DNA of 64,000 bases from Polaromonas sp. JS666 (GCF_900103405.1 NZ_FNHX01000001.1:434001-498000); one strand, 5' to 3'. Counted from the stretch's first letter, positions 1 to 9,718 are shown. Notes: generated by a model not told the origin, from the sequence alone. Numbers and translations: made by a program.

Positions 1-1042
1 CGTCCGCACCCTCCTCGATGCCGGTGCGGATGAATCCCAGCACGCGGTCGCGCTGGCCAGCGCTGACCAGGGGGCCCAGCTTGCTGCCCTCCTCCAGGCT
101 GGGGCCTATGCTGAATTTGGCGATGGCGGCCTGGGCCAGGGCCTTGACCTCTTCGTAGCGCCCGGCCGGCACCAGCAGGCGGGTGTGGGCCGAGCAGGTC
201 TGCCCGCTGTTGAGCATGCAGGCCGAGACCGTGCCCTTGACGGCGGCCTCGAAATTGGCGTCGTCGAGCACCACGCTGGCCGACTTGCCGCCCAGTTCCA
301 GCGCCACGCGCTTGATGGTCTGGCTGGCCAGTTCACCGACGCGCTTGCCGGCACGGGTGGAGCCGGTGAAGCTCACCATGTCGACTTCCGGGTGGGTGGC
401 CAGCACCTCGCCCACCACCGGGCCCATGCCGTTGACCAGGTTGAACACGCCGGGGGGCAGGCCCGCCTCGTGGATGATTTCGGCCAGGATCATGGCGTTG
501 ACCGGCGCGATTTCGCTGGGCTTGAGCACCACGGTGCAGCCGGCCACCATGGCTGGGGCGATCTTCAGCGTGATCTGGCTCAGCGGGAAATTCCAGGGGG
601 TGATGCAGCCCACCACGCCGATCGCCTCGCGCACCACCAGCGAGTTGCCGACGGTTTTTTCCCACTGGAACTGGCGCGCCACCTTGGCGAAATTGCCCCA
701 GTGCCAGGCCGGGCCGCCCACCTGGACGGCGCGGGCCATTTTCAGGGGCATGCCGACTTCACGGGCAATGGCGATGGCCAGGTCTTCGGTGCGGGCCTTG
801 ACGCCGGCCGCCACCTTGTCGAGGTAGGCCGCGCGCGTCTCGACCGGCAAGGCCGCCCAGCCCTCAAAGGCCGCGCGGGCCGCCAGCACGGCGGCTTCGG
901 CCTCCGCCGCGGTGCCGGCTGGCACCGTCGCCATCAGCGCCTCGGTGCTGGAATCATGGACGGGCAGGGTTTCGGGAGACTGGGCCTTGACCCATTGGCC
1001 GTTGATGTAATGCGCGGGATATACGGTCATTTGTGTGCTCAT
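1..1042 (-). CDS. Aldehyde dehydrogenase family protein (3' end cut by window edge)
   Basis: NAD(P)-dependent oxidation of an aldehyde to the acid. About 347 N-terminal residues are visible; the C-terminus lies beyond base 1. Family landmarks are clear: the TPWNFP segment near residue 148, FTGS near 225, the general base Glu in LELGG (about 249) and the catalytic Cys in GQTCSA (about 283). The start is taken at ATG 1042; an in-frame ATG at 1030 is also possible. The substrate cannot be told from sequence. The gene reads out of the window and the upstream 300 bp separate it from a divergent small gene. Confidence 0.93.
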   Translation of the reverse strand, partial: MSTQMTVYPAHYINGQWVKAQSPETLPVHDSSTEALMATVPAGTAAEAEAAVLAARAAFEGWAALPVETRAAYLDKVAAGVKARTEDLAIAIAREVGMPLKMARAVQVGGPAWHWGNFAKVARQFQWEKTVGNSLVVREAIGVVGCITPWNFPLSQITLKIAPAMVAGCTVVLKPSEIAPVNAMILAEIIHEAGLPPGVFNLVNGMGPVVGEVLATHPEVDMVSFTGSTRAGKRVGELASQTIKRVALELGGKSASVVLDDANFEAAVKGTVSACMLNSGQTCSAHTRLLVPAGRYEEVKALAQAAIAKFSIGPSLEEGSKLGPLVSAGQRDRVLGFIRTGIEEGAD

Positions 1043-1338
1043 GGCGGGTCCGGAAAAGGCCTGGGGAAGGCCTGAAAATTGGTGAATAATGCCCAAAAAA
1101 AGATGAGGGACTTTCGACTCACAGGGAAAATCCCTCTGTAGGCCTAAAGATTTAAACAGTGTTCAAAACCAGAATCAACTTGACATCTGGTTACTAACTC
1201 CTTGATTCATTTGTTGTTTTGCGTTAACCATTTCACACAAAACACCTTGCATATCCTTAGATGTCGTCTTAATCTAACAGAAGACGCCGTTCCGTGGGAA
1301 CGCAGAAAAATACCCCAGGGATGTTCCGGTAGAAAGTT
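1043..1338. other. Divergent intergenic region between aldehyde dehydrogenase and a small gene
   Basis: About 300 bp, more AT-rich than its surroundings, separating two divergent genes. A TTGACA hexamer occurs on the plus strand at 1180-1185, but no convincing -10 lies 16-18 bp downstream. Short dyads are visible at about 1123-1138 (AGGGA/TCCCT) and 1289-1303 (CGTTCC/GGAACG with a 3-nt loop). Likely holds both promoters; nothing else is recognisable. Confidence 0.4.
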
Positions 1339-1689
1339 GTGATCCACATGCGCTGGTTAAAACCGAATCTGAAAAGCAGCTTCATGGCCTTGCTGGGCTC
1401 TGGAGAGGTGACTCCGTCGGTGCTGGAAGACCGCACCGAGGACATCCGCCAGTTCATTCTCGACGAGCTCGGCGAATTTGGCGAAAAACACTATCCCAAG
1501 ATTACCCGCCGCGTGCGCTACGCCCAGGACGTGCAGAGCCTGTGGTACACCCGCGGCGACGTGATGGCGGTGCTGGCGGCCGTGCACGGTGAGACCATCG
1601 CCCGTGAGAAAGTCAGCCGCATCAGCGACAAATTCAAGGGCATGCTGCCCCGCGGACTGAGTTCGCGGTCCAGCCCGCTCACTACCTGA
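1339..1689 (+). CDS. Conserved-looking hypothetical protein, 116 aa
   Basis: I do not recognise a family. The protein is small and soluble, with an acidic first half (repeated Asp/Glu between residues 25 and 50), a Tyr/Arg-rich middle and a basic C-terminus. No signal peptide, membrane segment or metal-binding cluster is seen. The open frame starts with GTG at 1339; an in-frame ATG at 1348 is an equally good start, and neither has a strong ribosome binding site. It is a single-gene unit: a divergent gene lies upstream and an intrinsic terminator follows at about 1765. Third-position GC and spacing support a real gene. Confidence 0.7.
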   Translation: MIHMRWLKPNLKSSFMALLGSGEVTPSVLEDRTEDIRQFILDELGEFGEKHYPKITRRVRYAQDVQSLWYTRGDVMAVLAAVHGETIAREKVSRISDKFKGMLPRGLSSRSSPLTT

Positions 1690-1764
1690 ACCCTTTTTCT
1701 TGCTTTTCCTTCGTTAGTTCTTTTTCAGTTTCTCCAGTTTCTTCCTGGCCTCCAAGGCACTTTT

Positions 1765-1792
1765 TAAACCAGCTTCTAGCTGGTTTATTTTT
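1765..1792 (+). terminator. Intrinsic terminator after the 116-aa gene
   Basis: Perfect 9-bp stem TAAACCAGC / GCTGGTTTA with a 5-nt loop, followed by ATTTTT. It sits between the small gene and the convergent LD-carboxypeptidase gene. Confidence 0.8.
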
Positions 1793-1832
1793 GTCCGCTC
1801 GCAGCCGGCGCCCCGCGCACCGGCCTGCCCGC

Positions 1833-2756
1833 TCAGTGCAAATGGCCCCAAAGCACAAAGGCATCGCGCCCCTCCACCGCCAGGGTGGTTTTCAGGCCTA
1901 CCGGCAGCACCACCTTGGTCGGCACATGGCCAAAAGGCAATCCCGTCAGCACACGCGCCTTGACCTTGCTTTGCAGCCAGGCAATCACCGTCGCCAGCTT
2001 GAAACCCTTGTCGTGCGGCACCAGCGCGTAATTCGTGAACTGCCCGAAGATGATGGCTTTTTGCTGTCCCAGCACGCCGGCATGCAGCAGCTGGGTCAGC
2101 ATGCGTTCCACGCGGTAGGGATGCTCGGCGACGTCTTCGATGAACAGGATGCCGCCCTTGACGGTGGGCAGGTAGGGCGTGCCCACCAGCGAGGACAGCA
2201 TGGCCAGGTTGCCGCCCCAGAGTACGGCGTCCTTGACCATGAAATCGGCGGCCGGCTTGGCGTCGGCCGCGGGTTTGGGCAATTGCCAGCCCGTGCCCTC
2301 GCCCTGCCCCGTGATCAGGTCGTCAAAACAGGCTTCGGTGATCTCGTCCGGCGCCTCAGCCCCGAAATCCTCGCCCAGCGCCGGGCCGGCCCAGGTCACC
2401 GCGCCGGTCTTGGCCATCACCGCCATCTGGAAGGCCGTGAAGTCGCTCAGGCCCACAAAACGGGTGCCGCCCGCGATGGCCTTGGCGATGGCCTTGTAGG
2501 AGATGCTCGGCAGGATGCGCGAGAGGCCGTAGCCGCCGCGTGAGATCAGGGCCACGTCGGCGCCGCTGGCGGCCGCGCGGTGTATGGCCGCCAGCCGGGT
2601 GTCGTCGTCGCCGGCAAAACGCTGGTGGCGGGCCAGTGCATCGGCGTCGACTTCAACTTCATGGCCCAGGGCGGTGAGGCGCTGCACGCCGCGCTTGAAA
2701 GCGGCTTTGTCGCGCACGGCGCTGGAGGGGGAGTAGATGTAGATATGTTTTTTCAC
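1833..2756 (-). CDS. LD-carboxypeptidase (peptidase family S66)
   Basis: Cytoplasmic serine peptidase of the LdcA/MccF family, which cleaves L,D bonds in recycled murein peptides or detoxifies peptide-nucleotides. Length 307 aa fits the family. The catalytic triad is visible: Ser about 104 in GLSDFT, Glu about 207 in FIEDV and His about 277 in FGHVP; the SRGGYG motif lies at 72-77. The start is GTG at 2756, because the frame has no ATG there and upstream extension would run antisense through the divergent TRIC-like gene. The LdcA-like recycling role is more likely than immunity, but the two cannot be separated here. Confidence 0.88.
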   Translation of the reverse strand: MKKHIYIYSPSSAVRDKAAFKRGVQRLTALGHEVEVDADALARHQRFAGDDDTRLAAIHRAAASGADVALISRGGYGLSRILPSISYKAIAKAIAGGTRFVGLSDFTAFQMAVMAKTGAVTWAGPALGEDFGAEAPDEITEACFDDLITGQGEGTGWQLPKPAADAKPAADFMVKDAVLWGGNLAMLSSLVGTPYLPTVKGGILFIEDVAEHPYRVERMLTQLLHAGVLGQQKAIIFGQFTNYALVPHDKGFKLATVIAWLQSKVKARVLTGLPFGHVPTKVVLPVGLKTTLAVEGRDAFVLWGHLH

Positions 2757-2825
2757 GGCTGCAAGTATCCCACTGCCGCCGCAGCTTTCCCCGCCGGCAT
2801 GGCAGCGGGTATAAACAGGGCCACC

Positions 2826-3434
2826 ATGATGCTGTATGTGCTGGACCTGCTGGGAGTCGCCGTCTTTGCCGTGAGCGGCGCGCTGGCAGCCGGGCGGCTG
2901 CAGCTCGACCTGCTGGGCGTGCTGGTGCTGGCGGCGCTGACCGCCATAGGCGGCGGCACCCTGCGCGACCTGCTGATGAACCGCCATCCGGTGTTCTGGA
3001 TGGCCAGGCCGGCCTACCTGCTGGTGATTGCCGCGGCGGCCCTGGGCACCATGCTGTATGTGCGACTGCTGCCGATTCCGTCGCAAGCCCTGCTGGTGGC
3101 CGACGCGCTCGGGCTGGCGCTGTTCGCGCTCTCGGGCGCGCAACTGGCCGAAGCGGCGCGGCTGTCGCCCATCATCGTGGTGGTGATGGGCACCATGACG
3201 GGCGTGGCGGGCGGCCTGATGCGCGACATCTGCAGCAACCAGGTGCCGCTGCTGCTGCGCCAGGATATTTACGCCAGCGCCGCGATCGCCGGGATCACGC
3301 TTTACCTGCTGCTCAAGGCGCTGGGGCTCAAGCCCTCATGGGCCTTCGGCGCGGGCCTGGTCGCCGTGGCGGCGCTGCGCATCTGCGCCATCTTCATGGG
3401 CTGGCACTTGCCGGTCTTCAAGCTGCCGGGCTGA
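2826..3434 (+). CDS. TRIC-type / UPF0126 inner-membrane protein
   Basis: A 202-aa hydrophobic protein with about six to seven membrane segments arranged as two similar halves, the layout of bacterial TRIC cation channels (YicG/YadS, UPF0126). The family signature GGGTLRD lies near residue 39, and its second-half counterpart GGLMRD near 125. ATG 2826 is followed at once by a second ATG at 2829; either may be used. The gene is divergent from the LD-carboxypeptidase gene (69-bp gap) and its 3' end overlaps the convergent tadA fusion gene by 17 bp. The transported ion is unproven. Confidence 0.85.
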   Translation: MMLYVLDLLGVAVFAVSGALAAGRLQLDLLGVLVLAALTAIGGGTLRDLLMNRHPVFWMARPAYLLVIAAAALGTMLYVRLLPIPSQALLVADALGLALFALSGAQLAEAARLSPIIVVVMGTMTGVAGGLMRDICSNQVPLLLRQDIYASAAIAGITLYLLLKALGLKPSWAFGAGLVAVAALRICAIFMGWHLPVFKLPG

Positions 3435-4809
3435 AAAACGCCAGGGCCTGGCGCGCGACCGGCTCGCCATGCTCCTGCACAAAATGCCCGGCTTGCGCCA
3501 GCACCACGGGCTCGCCGCAACCACGGATCAGTGCCTGCAAGCCGCGCATGACAGGCGGGCCCAGCACCGGGTCCTGCGCGCCCACCACCATCAGGCTGCG
3601 GCCCGTCCAGTCGTTTTGCCAGAAGCCGCGCGCCTGCCGTGAAATGGCGGCGCCGTCAGCATCGGGGCTGTCGGGCACCATGGGTGGGAAGGCGCGCAAG
3701 GCCGCGCGGTGGCCTTTGTCCGGGAAGGGCGCGCTGTAGGCCGCACACTCGGCAGCGCTCATCTGCGGGTTGCCGCGGGCGAACAGGCGTGCCACGTCGA
3801 ACTCGGGGTTTTTCGCGCACATCTCACGCCAGGCCAGAAAGCCCGCGGGCAGCGGCGCATCGCCGGTGCCCAGCGTGGTGTTCATGACCAGCAAGCCCTG
3901 GTAGCGCCGCGGCGCCGCCATGGGCAGCGTCAGGCCCAGCAGGCCGCCCCAGTCCTGCACCACCAGCACCACGTTTTGCAGGTCCAGGCTTTCGACCAGT
4001 TCCAGCAGTATCTGGCGGTGGGTGCTGAAGCTGTGGAAGCTGTCTTTCTTGGGTTTGTCGCTTTTGCCGAAACCGATCAAGTCAGGCGCGACCACACGAT
4101 GGCCGGCCTCCAGCAGCACGGGAATCATCTTGCGGTAGAGGTAGCTCCAGGCCGGATTGCCGTGCAGGCACAACCAGGTCAGGCCGCCCTCGCCTGCTTC
4201 ACCTTCGTAGAGGTAATGCATGCGAAGCCCACCCAGCGCCGGCAGCTCGCTGACATACCGGGGTTGCCAGGGATAGCCCGGTAGCCTGTCAAAAGCCGCG
4301 TCGGGCGTGCGCAGCGCGTCCTCGCGCAGCGGATGGGCCAGGCGAGCCTCTTCGCGCTTGTCAGCGCGCCGCTGGCGGAAGAAGGCCTGCAGCAGGTCAC
4401 CGCACTCCCGCGCCAGAACGCCGCCTTGCAGCGCGGTCTGGTGATTCAGTTGAGGCTGCTCAAACAGGTTCAGCACCGAGCCGGCCGCACCGGTTTTGGG
4501 ATCCGCCGCGCCGAAGACCACACGCCGCAGCCGCGCATGCAGCATGGCGCCGCTGCACATGGCGCACGGTTCCAGCGTGACAAAGAGTTCGCAGTCGTCA
4601 AGCCGGTAGTTGCCCAGTGCCTGCGCCGCGGCGCGCAGGGCCACGATCTCGGCATGCGCCGTCGGGTCATGGCCATCGACGGGCGCATTGCGGCCGGTCG
4701 CGATGACCTCGCCGCGCCGCACCACCACCGCGCCCACGGGCACTTCGCCCGCGGCGGCGGCCTGGCGCGCCTGGGCAAGCGCCTGTTGCATGAATATCTC
4801 GTCGCTCAT
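3418..4809 (-). CDS. tadA: Fusion protein: tRNA adenosine deaminase TadA + haloalkane dehalogenase-like hydrolase
   Basis: One continuous 463-aa frame with two enzymes. Residues 1-165 are TadA, which makes inosine at position 34 of tRNA-Arg: zinc and proton-transfer residues are seen in HAE (52-54) and PCAMC (Cys82, Cys85). Residues about 175-463 are an alpha/beta hydrolase matching haloalkane dehalogenase subfamily I: HGNP (216-219), nucleophile Asp286 in QDWGG, acid Asp413, base His442, and the two halide-binding Trp candidates Trp287 and Trp327. TadA alone is usually about 150-170 aa. It is the last gene of the thpR-paiB-small ORF cluster. Dehalogenase activity is inferred from residues only. 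Confidence 0.9.
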   Translation of the reverse strand: MSDEIFMQQALAQARQAAAAGEVPVGAVVVRRGEVIATGRNAPVDGHDPTAHAEIVALRAAAQALGNYRLDDCELFVTLEPCAMCSGAMLHARLRRVVFGAADPKTGAAGSVLNLFEQPQLNHQTALQGGVLARECGDLLQAFFRQRRADKREEARLAHPLREDALRTPDAAFDRLPGYPWQPRYVSELPALGGLRMHYLYEGEAGEGGLTWLCLHGNPAWSYLYRKMIPVLLEAGHRVVAPDLIGFGKSDKPKKDSFHSFSTHRQILLELVESLDLQNVVLVVQDWGGLLGLTLPMAAPRRYQGLLVMNTTLGTGDAPLPAGFLAWREMCAKNPEFDVARLFARGNPQMSAAECAAYSAPFPDKGHRAALRAFPPMVPDSPDADGAAISRQARGFWQNDWTGRSLMVVGAQDPVLGPPVMRGLQALIRGCGEPVVLAQAGHFVQEHGEPVARQALAFFSPAA

Positions 4810-4835
4810 GGAAATGGCAGCGGCGGCTGCCGGCC

Positions 4836-5063
4836 TTATTTCTCTTCCGGCATGGGGCGCGCCTGCTGCAGGGCGCCCTCCACAGCCTGTTTGACCTGCT
4901 GCTGCGCTTGCTGGCTTTGCACTTGCGGCGGGGCGTTGGGGGAGACGGCGGGCATGCCGGGCGCCGCCGGGACCGCCACCTGGGTGCTCAACTGCTTTTT
5001 GACCAGCAAACCGACGATGGCCAAAACGACCAGCAGGCCCACGATGCTGAAAATACCGCGCAT
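4836..5063 (-). CDS. Small single-pass membrane protein, 75 aa
   Basis: No family recognised. Residues 3-22 form one hydrophobic segment, followed by a Pro/Ala linker and a Gln/Ala-rich tail (about residues 50-70) that could form a short helix. The ATG at 5063 lies one base past the TGA of the PaiB-like gene upstream, suggesting translational coupling, and the tadA fusion starts 26 bp after its stop. Position inside a tight same-strand cluster and a clean frame support it as a gene; the function is unknown. Confidence 0.65.
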   Translation of the reverse strand: MRGIFSIVGLLVVLAIVGLLVKKQLSTQVAVPAAPGMPAVSPNAPPQVQSQQAQQQVKQAVEGALQQARPMPEEK

Positions 5064-5064
5064 A

Positions 5065-5703
5065 TCAAGCCTCCTTGGGGGTGTCGTTGCCGGCGGCCAT
5101 GCCCAGGCGGTCCATCCAGCCGGCCAGGGCGCGTTCGTTTTCATTGCCGGCGGCGTAAATGGTTTTCATCGCGGCATGGGCCTCGCGCCTGTGCTGGTTG
5201 ATCTTGAGCTTGCATTGCAGCTCTGTCACCTGCAGCTCGAAACCCACAATGCCGGCCAGCATCTTGTGGGCGAACTCCTCGCCCTGGTCACGCCACTGCT
5301 GGGCAAAAGGCGGCTCGTGGTCGCCTATGAGTTTTTTGAGCAGGCGGTCCTTGGCCAGCGGGTCTTCAAGCAGTGTGGCTTGCACGGTGCAGTGCACGGC
5401 CAGGTAGTTCCAGGTCGGCACCCGCGCCAGGTCGGGGTACACCTTGGGCGACAGGTAGGCATGCGGCCCAAGGAATGTCGCGACGGCCTGGGGCCGTGCC
5501 TGCAGGTGGCGCCAGTGCGGGTTGGGCTTGGCCACATGGCCCAGCAAGACCATCTGCTCGCCCCGCATTTCAAGATGCAGCGGCAAATGGGTCACATAAG
5601 GCAGGCCCGCGTCGTCGACGCTGATCAGGCTGGCGAAGGGATGCTCATGGATCAGCGCCGCGGCCTGGGCGCTGTCACCTTTGAATTGGGGTGGCAGGTA
5701 CAT
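5065..5703 (-). CDS. PaiB-like FMN-binding split-barrel protein
   Basis: A 212-aa protein of the PaiB family (FMN-binding negative transcriptional regulator), with the typical N-terminus MYLPPQF and the conserved segments HLPLHL, GHVAKPNPHW and VPTWNY. In Bacillus PaiB represses sporulation and protease genes; in proteobacteria the role is unproven. The start at 5703 fits the family; an ATG at 5715 would add four residues. It lies between thpR and a small membrane protein gene on the same strand. Confidence 0.85.
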   Translation of the reverse strand: MYLPPQFKGDSAQAAALIHEHPFASLISVDDAGLPYVTHLPLHLEMRGEQMVLLGHVAKPNPHWRHLQARPQAVATFLGPHAYLSPKVYPDLARVPTWNYLAVHCTVQATLLEDPLAKDRLLKKLIGDHEPPFAQQWRDQGEEFAHKMLAGIVGFELQVTELQCKLKINQHRREAHAAMKTIYAAGNENERALAGWMDRLGMAAGNDTPKEA

Positions 5704-5767
5704 GGGCTGAAGCATAGGCCAAAACGCCGGGAATTTCCCGGGCCCGCCGGCACGGCCGGCCAAAGGC

Positions 5768-6352
5768 TCAGGGCCGCAGGGGCCAGCGCGCCAGTGGAAT
5801 ATGCAGGGTCTGGCCGATCAGGCTGCGCACCAGGACAAACTCGCCGGCCGTCCAGCGGATGGGTGTTATCGCCTGTTCGGCCACCGCGCGGTCGTCGTAG
5901 AGCAAGGTGACGTGCGGCGTGTAAGCCGGTTTCGCCCAGCGCCCCAGCCCGGCCTTTGTCATCTCAAGGCCCAATGCCCGTTGGAACACCATCAGCTCGG
6001 CCAGGCCGGCGTCGCCGCGCAGCACAAAGGGCCGGTTGCGCGGGGAATTCGAAAAACTCACGGCCCGGTCGAAGGTGACCGAAAACGGTGCTGCCTTGAC
6101 CGCGGCCGCGGCCCGGCTCGCCATGTCGACGATACCCTGGTCCAGACCGGGATAGTCGCCCAAGTGGTGCAGCGTGATGTGAAAGCGCTCGGTTTTCAGC
6201 GGCGCGCCGTGCAGGCCGTGCTGCACGCGCAGCTGACGAGCGCACTCGGCAATGTGTTCCGCAGTTTCCGCGTCGGGAAAGAGCGCGAAAAACAGCCTGT
6301 CCGTCGGCTTTGCGTCTTCCTCAAAGCCAAATAGGGAGGATTGCCCGGCCAT
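5768..6352 (-). CDS. thpR: RNA 2',3'-cyclic phosphodiesterase (2H family)
   Basis: A 194-aa 2H phosphoesterase, the family first called 2'-5' RNA ligase. Both catalytic HxTx motifs are present: HITL at about 58-61 and HVTL at about 147-150. The enzyme opens 2',3'-cyclic phosphates on RNA ends. It starts at ATG 6352, 20 bp from the guaA stop at 6373, and is probably the first gene of the minus-strand cluster ending with the tadA fusion, though read-through from guaA is possible. Confidence 0.9.
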   Translation of the reverse strand: MAGQSSLFGFEEDAKPTDRLFFALFPDAETAEHIAECARQLRVQHGLHGAPLKTERFHITLHHLGDYPGLDQGIVDMASRAAAAVKAAPFSVTFDRAVSFSNSPRNRPFVLRGDAGLAELMVFQRALGLEMTKAGLGRWAKPAYTPHVTLLYDDRAVAEQAITPIRWTAGEFVLVRSLIGQTLHIPLARWPLRP

Positions 6353-6372
6353 GGTTCAGGCATCCACTCCGG

Positions 6373-7992
6373 TCACTCCCACTCGATGGTCGCCGGCGGC
6401 TTGCTGCTGACGTCGTAGGTCACGCGGTTGATGCCGCGCACCTCGTTGATGATGCGGCCCGAGACCTTTTTGAGCAGCGCATAAGGCAGCTCGGCCCAGT
6501 CGGCGGTCATGAAGTCGCTGGTCTGCACCGCGCGCAGGGCCACGACGTAGTCGTAGGTGCGGCCGTCGCCCATCACGCCCACGCTCTTGACCGGCAGGAA
6601 CACGGTGAAGGCCTGGCTCGTGAGTTCGTACCAGGTCTTGCCGCTGGCCGCATCCTTGAAGTTGCGCAGTTCCTCGATGAAGATCGCGTCGGCGCGGCGC
6701 AGCAGGTCGGCGTATTCCTTTTTGACTTCGCCCAGGATGCGCACGCCCAGGCCGGGGCCCGGGAAGGGGTGGCGGTAGACCATGTCGTGCGGCAGGCCCA
6801 AGGCCACGCCGAGCTCGCGGACTTCGTCCTTGAACAGCTCGCGCAGCGGCTCCAGCAGCTTCAGGCCCAGTTGCTCGGGCAGGCCGCCCACGTTGTGGTG
6901 GCTTTTGATGGTGACGGCTTTTTTGCTCTTGGCGCCGCCGGACTCGATGACGTCGGGGTAAATCGTGCCCTGGGCCAGCCACTTGGCGCCCTTGTGGCCG
7001 CCGTCGCCGGCCTTGAGCCTGGCGGCTTCGGCCTTGAACACTTCGACGAACTCGCGGCCTATGATCTTGCGCTTGGCCTCGGGCTCGCTCACACCGGCCA
7101 GGTGGCCGAGGAACTGCGCGCTCGCATCGACGCGAACCACCTTGGCGTGCAGCTTGCCGACAAACATGTCCATCACCATGTCGCCCTCGTTCAGGCGCAG
7201 CAGGCCGTGGTCGACAAACACGCAGGTCAGCTGGTCGCCGATTGCGCGGTGGATCAGGGCCGCGGCCACTGAGGAATCGACACCGCCCGACAGGCCCAGG
7301 ATGACTTCCTCTTCACCGACCTGCTGGCGGATTTTCTCGACGGCTTCGCTGATGTAGTCGCCCATGACCCAGTCCTGGCGCGTGCCGCAGATATCGAGCA
7401 CAAAACGCTTGAGGATGGCATTGCCCTGCTTGGTGTGCGTGACCTCGGGGTGGAACTGCACCGCGTAGAAGCGGCGCTCCTCATCGGCCATGCCGGCGAT
7501 GGGGCAGGAATCGGTGGAAGCCATGAGCTTGAAGCCGGGCGGCATTTCAGTGACCTTGTCGCCGTGGCTCATCCAGACGTCGAGCATGCCCTGGCCTTCG
7601 GGCGTGGTGTAGTCGGCGATGTCCTTGAGCAGCGCCGTATGGCCGCGGGCGCGCACGTCGGCGGAGCCGAACTCGCGCTTGTGGCCGCCCTCGACCTTGC
7701 CGCCCAGCTGGTGCGCCATGGCCTGCATGCCGTAGCAGATGCCCAGCACCGGCAAGCCCAGTTCAAAGACGGCTTGCGGGGCCTTGTCGGTGGTTTCTTC
7801 GTAGATGCTGGCGTGGCTGCCGGAGAGGATCACGCCCTTGAGCGTGCCGTCCTTGGCGTACTCGCGAACCCAGTCGTCGCTGACGTCGCAGGGATGGACT
7901 TCGCAGAACACATGGGCGTCGCGCACGCGGCGCGCGATCAGCTGGGTGACCTGGGAGCCGAAATCGAGGATGAGGATTTTCTGGTGTTGCAT
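6373..7992 (-). CDS. guaA: GMP synthase (glutamine-hydrolysing)
   Basis: Converts XMP to GMP with ATP and glutamine, the last step of guanine nucleotide synthesis. The 539-aa protein has an N-terminal class I glutamine amidotransferase domain (DFGSQ near residue 9, nucleophile Cys in GICYG) and a PP-loop synthetase domain (GLSGGVDSS near 240), then the dimerisation domain with GPGLGVRI. It follows guaB on the same strand after a 67-bp gap containing a strong intrinsic terminator, so its expression probably depends on read-through or a promoter inside guaB. Confidence 0.98.
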   Translation of the reverse strand: MQHQKILILDFGSQVTQLIARRVRDAHVFCEVHPCDVSDDWVREYAKDGTLKGVILSGSHASIYEETTDKAPQAVFELGLPVLGICYGMQAMAHQLGGKVEGGHKREFGSADVRARGHTALLKDIADYTTPEGQGMLDVWMSHGDKVTEMPPGFKLMASTDSCPIAGMADEERRFYAVQFHPEVTHTKQGNAILKRFVLDICGTRQDWVMGDYISEAVEKIRQQVGEEEVILGLSGGVDSSVAAALIHRAIGDQLTCVFVDHGLLRLNEGDMVMDMFVGKLHAKVVRVDASAQFLGHLAGVSEPEAKRKIIGREFVEVFKAEAARLKAGDGGHKGAKWLAQGTIYPDVIESGGAKSKKAVTIKSHHNVGGLPEQLGLKLLEPLRELFKDEVRELGVALGLPHDMVYRHPFPGPGLGVRILGEVKKEYADLLRRADAIFIEELRNFKDAASGKTWYELTSQAFTVFLPVKSVGVMGDGRTYDYVVALRAVQTSDFMTADWAELPYALLKKVSGRIINEVRGINRVTYDVSSKPPATIEWE

Positions 7993-8010
7993 GAGGGGCT
8001 TCTTCAAGGC

Positions 8011-8042
8011 AAAAAAAGAAAGGGCGTCTTTCAAGACGCCCT
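8011..8042 (-). terminator. Intrinsic terminator between guaB and guaA
   Basis: On the minus strand a perfect 10-bp dyad (AGGGCGTCTT / AAGACGCCCT, 8021-8042) is followed by TTCTTTTTTT (8020-8011). It lies downstream of guaB and only about 20 bp before the guaA start codon, leaving no room for a full guaA promoter after it. Confidence 0.85.
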
Positions 8043-8059
8043 GGCCGGCTGGGTCAAAC

Positions 8060-9529
8060 TCAATCGGCGCGGTAGTTTGGCGCTTCTTTCGTGATCTGCA
8101 CGTCGTGGACATGGCTTTCGCGAATGCCCGCCGAGGTGATTTCGACGAACTCGGCCTTGTCGCGCATGTCCTCGATGGTGGCGCAGCCGCAGTAACCCAT
8201 GCTGGCCCGCAGGCCGCCGGCCATCTGGAACACGATGGCGACCATGGAGCCCTTGTAAGGCACCCGGCCTTCGATGCCTTCGGGCACCAGCTTGTCGGCA
8301 TTCGGGTTGCCGGTGCTCGATTCCTGGAAGTAGCGGTCGGCGCTGCCCTGCTGCATGGCGCCAATGCTGCCCATGCCGCGGTAGCTCTTGTAGCTGCGGC
8401 CCTGGAACAGGATGACCTCGCCCGGGGCTTCCTCGGTGCCGGCAAACATGCCGCCCATCATCACGGTGTTGGCGCCGGCCGCGATGGCTTTGGCGATGTC
8501 GCCGCTGTAGCGGATACCGCCGTCGCCGATCAGCGGAACGCCGGTACCGCGCAGCGCGGTGGCGACGTTGTCGATGGCCATGATCTGCGGCACGCCGACA
8601 CCGGCGACGATGCGGGTGGTGCAGATGCTGCCGGGGCCTATGCCGACCTTGACGCCGTCGGCGCCGGCTTCGACCAGCGCCAGCGCCGCCGCGCCGGTGG
8701 CGATGTTGCCGCCTATGACGTCGACCTGGGGATAGTTTTGCTTGACCCAGCGCACCCGGTCGAGCACGCCCTTGCTGTGGCCGTGGGCGGTATCGACCAC
8801 GATAGCGTCGACGCCGGCCTTGACCAGGGCTTCAACGCGCTCTTCGGTGCCCTCGCCCACCCCGACGGCGGCGCCCACGCGCAACTGGCCGTGCGAGTCG
8901 CGCGCGGCGTTCGGGAAGGTGGTCTGCTTGGTGATGTCCTTGACGGTGATCAGGCCCTTGAGCTCGAAGTTGTCGTTGACCAGCAGCACGCGCTCCAGGC
9001 GGTGCTTGTTCAGCAACGCCTTGGCGTCGGACAGCGAGGCGGTTTCGGAAATGGTGATCAGTCGCTCGCGCGGCGTCATGATGGTGCTGACCGGCACGTC
9101 CATGCGCGATTCGAAGCGCATGTCGCGTCCCGTCACGATGCCGACGACGCGGCCGCCATCGATGACGGGGAAGCCGGAAATGCCGAGCTGCTCGCTCAGC
9201 GCCATGACCTGGCGCACGGTGTGGGTGGGGGTGATGACGACCGGGTCGCGCAGGACGCCGCTTTCGTAGCGCTTGACCTTGGCGACTTCAGCGGCCTGCT
9301 GCTGGGCCGTGAGGTTTTTGTGGACGATGCCTATGCCGCCTTCCTGGGCGATGGCGATGGCCAGCCGGGCTTCGGTGACCGTGTCCATGGCCGCCGACAC
9401 GAGCGGCAGGTTCAGTCGGATGTTTCGGGAGAATTGGGTGGAAAGTGAGGTGTCCTTGGGCAGGACCTGGGAGAACGCTGGCACCAACAATACGTCGTCG
9501 AAGGTGAGCGCTTTGCCGAGTAGGCGCAT
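8060..9529 (-). CDS. guaB: Inosine-5'-monophosphate dehydrogenase
   Basis: NAD-dependent oxidation of IMP to XMP, the committed step to GMP. The 489-aa protein has the usual layout: N-terminal barrel, two CBS domains inserted at about residues 95-205, the catalytic Cys loop GPGSICTT near 300, and the flap with YRGMGS near 400. Start ATG 9529 gives the canonical N-terminus [22 protein letters not shown] -10 box at 9551-9556 gives a very short leader. It is followed by a terminator and then guaA. Confidence 0.98.
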   Translation of the reverse strand: MRLLGKALTFDDVLLVPAFSQVLPKDTSLSTQFSRNIRLNLPLVSAAMDTVTEARLAIAIAQEGGIGIVHKNLTAQQQAAEVAKVKRYESGVLRDPVVITPTHTVRQVMALSEQLGISGFPVIDGGRVVGIVTGRDMRFESRMDVPVSTIMTPRERLITISETASLSDAKALLNKHRLERVLLVNDNFELKGLITVKDITKQTTFPNAARDSHGQLRVGAAVGVGEGTEERVEALVKAGVDAIVVDTAHGHSKGVLDRVRWVKQNYPQVDVIGGNIATGAAALALVEAGADGVKVGIGPGSICTTRIVAGVGVPQIMAIDNVATALRGTGVPLIGDGGIRYSGDIAKAIAAGANTVMMGGMFAGTEEAPGEVILFQGRSYKSYRGMGSIGAMQQGSADRYFQESSTGNPNADKLVPEGIEGRVPYKGSMVAIVFQMAGGLRASMGYCGCATIEDMRDKAEFVEITSAGIRESHVHDVQITKEAPNYRAD

Positions 9530-9550
9530 AGGGATGGCTCCAAAAACACG

Positions 9551-9556
9551 ATTGTA
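9551..9556 (-). promoter_or_regulatory. -10 element of guaB promoter
   Basis: TACAAT on the minus strand, about 20 bp upstream of the guaB ATG, so the predicted leader is only about 15 nt. No good -35 hexamer is seen 16-18 bp upstream (CCGACG-like), which suggests an activated or extended promoter. Confidence 0.45.
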
Positions 9557-9718
9557 CCCTTGTCGCAAAAACCCGTCGGTACTAACCCTTGCCCTCCCGC
9601 CGCAGCCCCCCGGCACAGGTGTCGCCGCTGTTGCGCCCGGGTTGTAAAAAGGCCGCTTTGCCGGCGCTTTGCTCTGGAATAAGCCAAAAACCTTACCGCA
9701 CAGCGCTACACTGGCGAA

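Noticed and set aside
1180..1208. Full sigma-70 promoter starting at TTGACA
   Set aside because: The -35-like hexamer is perfect, but the region 16-18 bp downstream has no acceptable -10 sequence.
2757..3143. Upstream extension of the LD-carboxypeptidase frame
   Set aside because: It runs antisense through the TRIC-type gene and gives Gln/His/Arg-rich translation unlike the S66 family; the GTG at 2756 gives the family length.
7805..9448. A 547-codon plus-strand frame across guaB and the start of guaA
   Set aside because: Antisense of two unmistakable purine genes; translation is His/Asp/Gly-rich low complexity.
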